Below, piece after piece: positions 13,555 through 16,128 of a DNA stretch of 16,128 nucleotides. Below the pieces are notes generated by a model. That model worked only from the letters and a program-made list of their open reading frames with translations, was not told where the DNA came from and searched no databases. Position 1 is the stretch's first letter. Each line of letters starts with the position of its first letter. This stretch comes from Syntrophobacterales bacterium (GTDB lineage: Bacteria; Desulfobacterota; Desulfobaccia; Desulfobaccales; 0-14-0-80-60-11): contig JALNYP010000076.1 in the NCBI GenBank assembly GCA_023229795.1, positions 1 through 16,128 on the forward strand, written 5' to 3'. The position numbers and the translations under genes were made by a program.

Positions 13555-14361
13555 ATGGATTGGGGAATGGCAAATCGCTTAGGCCAGCTGATGCCGGGTG
13601 GCAAATGTTTTTTTATGCCGATCGATCATGGCTATTTTCAAGGGCCGACCCGGAAGCTGGAGCGGCCGGGGGAGACAATAAAGCCGCTGCTGCCTTATGT
13701 CGATGCGATCTTCTGCACCCGCGGGGTCCTGCGGGCGGCCATCGATCCTTTGAGCAGCAAGCCGATTATTCTGCGGGTCTCCGGGTGTACCAGCATGGTG
13801 GGCGAGGATTTGGCCAATGAAGAACTCACCACCTCGATTGCCGAAGTTATGCGGGTGAACGCCGCGGCCGTGGGGCTCTCGGTCTTTATCGGCAGTCATT
13901 ATGAAAAGGAAACCCTCAGGAATCTGGCCACGTTGGTCAATACCTGCGAGGATTACGGCATCCCGGTGATGGCGGTGACCGCGGTCGGGCGGGAATTGGA
14001 GAAGCGGGAGGCGCGTTATCTCTCGTTATGCTGCCGCATCGCCGCAGAACTGGGCGCCAGGGTGGTCAAGACCTATTGGTGTGAGGAGAATTTCGACAAG
14101 GTCGTGAACGGCTGCCCGGTGCCGGTCATTATGGCCGGCGGGCCCAAGTGCGAGACCGAACTGGAAGTGCTGGAATTTGTGCATGACGGCATCCAAAAGG
14201 GCGCGGTCGGGATCAACCTGGGGAGAAATGTCTGGCAGAGCCCCAATCCGGTGGCCATGGCCAAGGCGTTGCGGGCTATTGTGCATGACAACGCCTCCGT
14301 CAAGCAGGCTCATGATATCCTCAAGAAGACTAAGGATAATAAGGCCGCCGCGGCGGCATAA
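13555..14361 (+). CDS. LsrF-family class I aldolase/thiolase
   Basis: This 268-aa TIM-barrel enzyme of the FbaB/DeoC-type class I aldolase group is closest in recalled sequence to LsrF, 3-hydroxy-5-phosphonooxypentane-2,4-dione thiolase, which cleaves phosphorylated autoinducer-2 products. Shared stretches are LDWGM-like MDWGMANRL at the start, DHGYFQGPT (24-32), CTRGVLR (54-60) and VKTYW (171-175), where K172 matches the Schiff-base lysine. GCPVPVIMAGG (187-196) and GINLGRNVWQSPNPVAM further on, the phosphate-binding end, also match. I start at ATG 13555, with TAGGAG eight nt before it; the GTG at 13537 would place the ribosome site inside the gene. No lsr transporter, kinase or regulator genes are nearby, so the AI-2 role is doubtful; another keto-sugar phosphate may be the substrate. 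The dehydrogenase gene follows. Confidence 0.85.
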   Translation: MDWGMANRLGQLMPGGKCFFMPIDHGYFQGPTRKLERPGETIKPLLPYVDAIFCTRGVLRAAIDPLSSKPIILRVSGCTSMVGEDLANEELTTSIAEVMRVNAAAVGLSVFIGSHYEKETLRNLATLVNTCEDYGIPVMAVTAVGRELEKREARYLSLCCRIAAELGARVVKTYWCEENFDKVVNGCPVPVIMAGGPKCETELEVLEFVHDGIQKGAVGINLGRNVWQSPNPVAMAKALRAIVHDNASVKQAHDILKKTKDNKAAAAA

Positions 14362-14365
14362 GACA

Positions 14366-14437
14366 ATTCAAAGTTCAAAGTTCAAAAGGGTTGGACTGTC
14401 TTTAACCTTGAACTTTGAGCCTTGAGCTTTGAACTCT
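14366..14437. repeat. TTCAAAG repeat with inverted copies between the aldolase and dehydrogenase genes
   Basis: Three near-tandem TTCAAAG units (14368-14387) face inverted CTTTGA-type units (14406-14437, e.g. CTTGAACTTTGAG and GAGCTTTGAACT), giving an imperfect long hairpin. It fills almost the whole 87-nt gap. Repeats of this TTCAAAGTTCAAAG kind are frequent intergenic debris in some genomes. It could reduce read-through or stabilise the mRNA ends. Confidence 0.55.
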
Positions 14438-14448
14438 TATAAACGGAT

Positions 14449-15426
14449 ATGCTAGTCGCCAAATACTACAACAATAACGATATTCGGCTGGAAGACCTGC
14501 CCACGCCGCAGATCGGGCCGGGGGAGATCCTGGTCAAGGTCCGGGCCAGCGGCATCTGCGGCACCGACGCGATGGAATGGTACCGGCTGCCCAAGGCCCC
14601 CCGGATTCTGGGCCATGAGATCGCCGGCGAGATCGTGGAGTCGAAATCGGACCACTATCACCCCGGCCAGCGGGTCTTTGTCAGCCACCATGTGCCGTGC
14701 AATGACTGCAAATATTGCCGGGAAGATAATCAGACGGCCTGTGATACGCTGCACTCAGGCAACTACGATCCCGGCGGCTACAGCGAATTTGTGCGGGTGC
14801 CCAAGATTAATGTGGATTACGGGGTGTATGTCCTGCCGGACCAGGTGTCCTATATCGAAGGCACCATGATCGAGCCCCTGGCCTGCGGAGTCCGAGGGCT
14901 GGGGCTGATTGATATCCGTCCGCAGCACACCGTGTTGATTCTGGGCTGCGGTATCTCCGGCATCCTGAACATTCAGTTGGCCAAGTTGGCCGGGGCCCGG
15001 GTGATTGCCACGGATATTAATGAATATCGCCTCAAAAAAGCCCAGGAGTTCGGCGCCGACGTGGTGGTGCATGCGGCTCAAGACCTCTGTCTGAAGGCCG
15101 AGCGAGTCATCGTCTGCACCGGGGCCTACGCCGCGGTGGAGCAGGCGTTCCGCAGTATCGATAAGAAGGGGATTATTCTCTTCTTTGCCATCCCCAACCG
15201 GGATATCTCCATCCCCATCCCGGATTTTTGGCGCAATGAACTCACGGTGACCACCTCTTACGGCGCCGCGCCGGCGGATCTGGAAGCTGCGCTGGACCTC
15301 ATCGCCACCCGAAAGATCAATGTCAAGGACACCATCACCCAGATTTTGCCGTTAACCCAAATCCAAGAAGGCTTTAAAATTGTGGCGGAGGCTAAGGATT
15401 CGTTGAAGGTGGTGTTGGAGCCGTAG
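14449..15426 (+). CDS. Zinc-dependent medium-chain alcohol/polyol dehydrogenase
   Basis: This is a 325-aa NAD(P)-dependent dehydrogenase of the medium-chain (sorbitol/threonine dehydrogenase-like) family, oxidising a secondary alcohol or reducing a ketone. Catalytic-zinc residues are C37 (GICGTD), H56-E57 (GHEIAGE) and E142 (IEPLACG). Structural-zinc cysteines are C84, C87, C90 and C98. The Rossmann fold has GCGISG at 166-171 and ends its second strand in D189 (ATDIN), favouring NAD over NADP. The ATG follows 87 nt after the aldolase stop, with a repeat between and no clear ribosome site. Pairing with an LsrF-like aldolase suggests that both act on one sugar or keto-compound, which is inference. 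The exact substrate cannot be read from the sequence. It is somewhat short for the family (about 340-350). Confidence 0.88.
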   Translation: MLVAKYYNNNDIRLEDLPTPQIGPGEILVKVRASGICGTDAMEWYRLPKAPRILGHEIAGEIVESKSDHYHPGQRVFVSHHVPCNDCKYCREDNQTACDTLHSGNYDPGGYSEFVRVPKINVDYGVYVLPDQVSYIEGTMIEPLACGVRGLGLIDIRPQHTVLILGCGISGILNIQLAKLAGARVIATDINEYRLKKAQEFGADVVVHAAQDLCLKAERVIVCTGAYAAVEQAFRSIDKKGIILFFAIPNRDISIPIPDFWRNELTVTTSYGAAPADLEAALDLIATRKINVKDTITQILPLTQIQEGFKIVAEAKDSLKVVLEP

Positions 15427-15584
15427 GAAACGCGATCGTCCAGAAAGGTTTTGTAGAGTTCGTTAGCACCATTTTTGAATCATAAGACGAACCTACGAAA
15501 GACATTTTCAGAGCAGAAAAGGATATTTCTTTCCGTTACGAAAAGGAAGATATCAGCCTCCCAAACTGCCCTTGCGAACAAGTG

Positions 15585-15812
15585 CTAGGCCGTTTTCTGA
15601 GTAATCAAATCTTTGTCGAACTCCAGCGTGTAAGATAGTATTGTCTTCAGGTCGATTTTCTTAGAAGCGTCGAGGATTTCTATACCCACTATTCTATTGT
15701 TTGAAGTCGTGTCCAGGTTAACGCCTTCGGCGATTTCAATAACCCCATCCGGCGTCTCTTCACCGAGCCTCAGATACAAGGCATCAACCTCGTTGTCGTA
15801 AAATATTTTCAT
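15585..15812 (-). CDS. DUF2283-family protein
   Basis: This 75-aa protein begins MKIFYDNEVDALYLRLGEE and continues through GVNLDTTSNNRIVGIEILDAS, the standard DUF2283 pattern. The family has no proven activity and is often encoded next to a DUF4258 gene, in an arrangement like a toxin-antitoxin pair with DUF2283 as the presumed antitoxin. Here its ATG overlaps by 1 nt (TAATG) the stop of a DUF4258-like frame. The local sequence is AT-richer than the rest of the window, which fits an acquired pair. The ribosome site is GAAAGGAC, about eight nt before the ATG. Confidence 0.8.
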   Translation of the reverse strand: MKIFYDNEVDALYLRLGEETPDGVIEIAEGVNLDTTSNNRIVGIEILDASKKIDLKTILSYTLEFDKDLITQKTA

Positions 15813-16009
15813 TATTTAAGTCCTTTCTTCAAAGGATAGATGGTAATTACCGTTATTACATCTTGTTCCAAGGAAATCACTATTTTGAGCGGATATGTAA
15901 AACCTTTCACGTTTTGTATGATTTCATGGGTTCCATAACGAAACTCTGTTTCCTTCAAAATATTGATAATAGTTGATTTGGAAATTCCATATAAATTCGC
16001 TGTAACCGT
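15812..16009 (-). pseudogene. DUF4258-like gene fragment, N-terminus missing
   Basis: On the minus strand an open frame of 65 codons reads TVTANLYGISKSTIIN, then LKETEFRYGTHEIIQNVKGF, and ends VITVITIYPLKKGLK, stopping at 15812. The FRYGTHE and ITVIT-x-YPL elements fit the C-terminal two thirds of DUF4258 proteins. A TGA (16012-16010) stands directly before the first codon and the frame has no ATG or GTG, so the usual first 20-30 residues, including the HA-x-x-R region, are gone. The break coincides with a hairpin and a change of sequence at 16010, suggesting an insertion or deletion. The stop overlaps the DUF2283 start. A rare start codon inside the frame is possible but unlikely. Confidence 0.55.
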
Positions 16010-16128
16010 TCAGTTCCCCTTCTGAGAGGGGACAAATTATTTTGAAATTAATGGAAAAAATGCATAAGGGCTAGTTATTTTGTGAAAAATGGTGTATCCA
16101 AGGTCTTGTGGAACCAAGACCGATTACT
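16010..16128. other. AT-rich right end, possible edge of an inserted element
   Basis: Just beyond the broken DUF4258 frame lies a hairpin, GTTCCCC facing GGGGAC (16013-16032), then AT-rich sequence, then GGTCTTG (16102-16108) pairing with CAAGACC (16115-16121). A plus-strand frame opens at ATG 16089 but runs off the window after 13 codons. No transposase can be identified, so an IS or MITE end is only a suggestion. Confidence 0.25.

Noticed and set aside
1..16128. CRISPR array, tRNA, rRNA or complete insertion sequence
   Set aside because: I saw no regularly spaced repeats, cloverleaf, rRNA region or transposase gene on either strand.

Overview
The window is mostly GC-rich bacterial DNA with short intergenic gaps, good Shine-Dalgarno sites, a sigma-54-type promoter and an LPS-type heptosyltransferase-family gene. 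It looks like a Gram-negative chromosome. The CoA-chemistry genes (a benzoate-type acyl-CoA ligase and a BbsEF-like class III CoA-transferase pair) suggest an anaerobic, aromatic- or organic-acid-using lineage such as the Desulfobacterota, but that placement is inference; no rRNA, tRNA or marker gene is present.

Layout. (1) 1-1423, minus: an AMP-forming acyl-CoA ligase of the benzoate/2-aminobenzoate type, cut by the window edge, with a sigma-70-like promoter at 1500-1527. (2) 1706-4997, mostly plus: a GT4 glycosyltransferase, a membrane PH-domain protein overlapping it by 1 nt, a small convergent membrane protein, an interspersed repeat and a GT9 (heptosyltransferase-family) gene. (3) 5103-5930: an AT-rich island holding an FRG-domain gene broken by an apparent 1-nt deletion, bounded by a REP-like palindrome. 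(4) 5963-9009, minus: a membrane-anchored SGNH hydrolase, a secreted thioredoxin-fold (YtfJ-like) protein and a second GT4. With region 2 this reads as a cell-surface glycan locus. (5) 9010-9505: a 496-nt intergenic region with a well-matched sigma-54 promoter and a leader of about 160 nt. (6) 9506-13037, plus: a four-gene operon of two tandem class III CoA-transferase homologues (477 and 452 aa), a 137-aa zinc-ribbon-like protein and a 62-aa five-cysteine protein, closed by a strong terminator at 13057-13090. (7) 13108-15426, plus: a 105-aa orphan, an LsrF-family aldolase/thiolase and a zinc-dependent medium-chain dehydrogenase. (8) 15585-16128: an AT-richer tail with a DUF2283/DUF4258-like gene pair whose second member has lost its N-terminus.

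How the genes may work together. The most interesting unit is region 6. In the tandem CoA-transferase pair only the second protein keeps the catalytic aspartate (D176); the first does not. This suggests an obligate heteromer, as in the two-subunit benzylsuccinate CoA-transferase BbsEF, here with two co-transcribed cysteine-rich small proteins and sigma-54 control. The substrate cannot be read from the sequence. The acyl-CoA ligase at the left edge could serve the same metabolism. The LsrF-like gene and the dehydrogenase form a separate small carbohydrate/keto-compound module with no lsr transport or kinase genes nearby.
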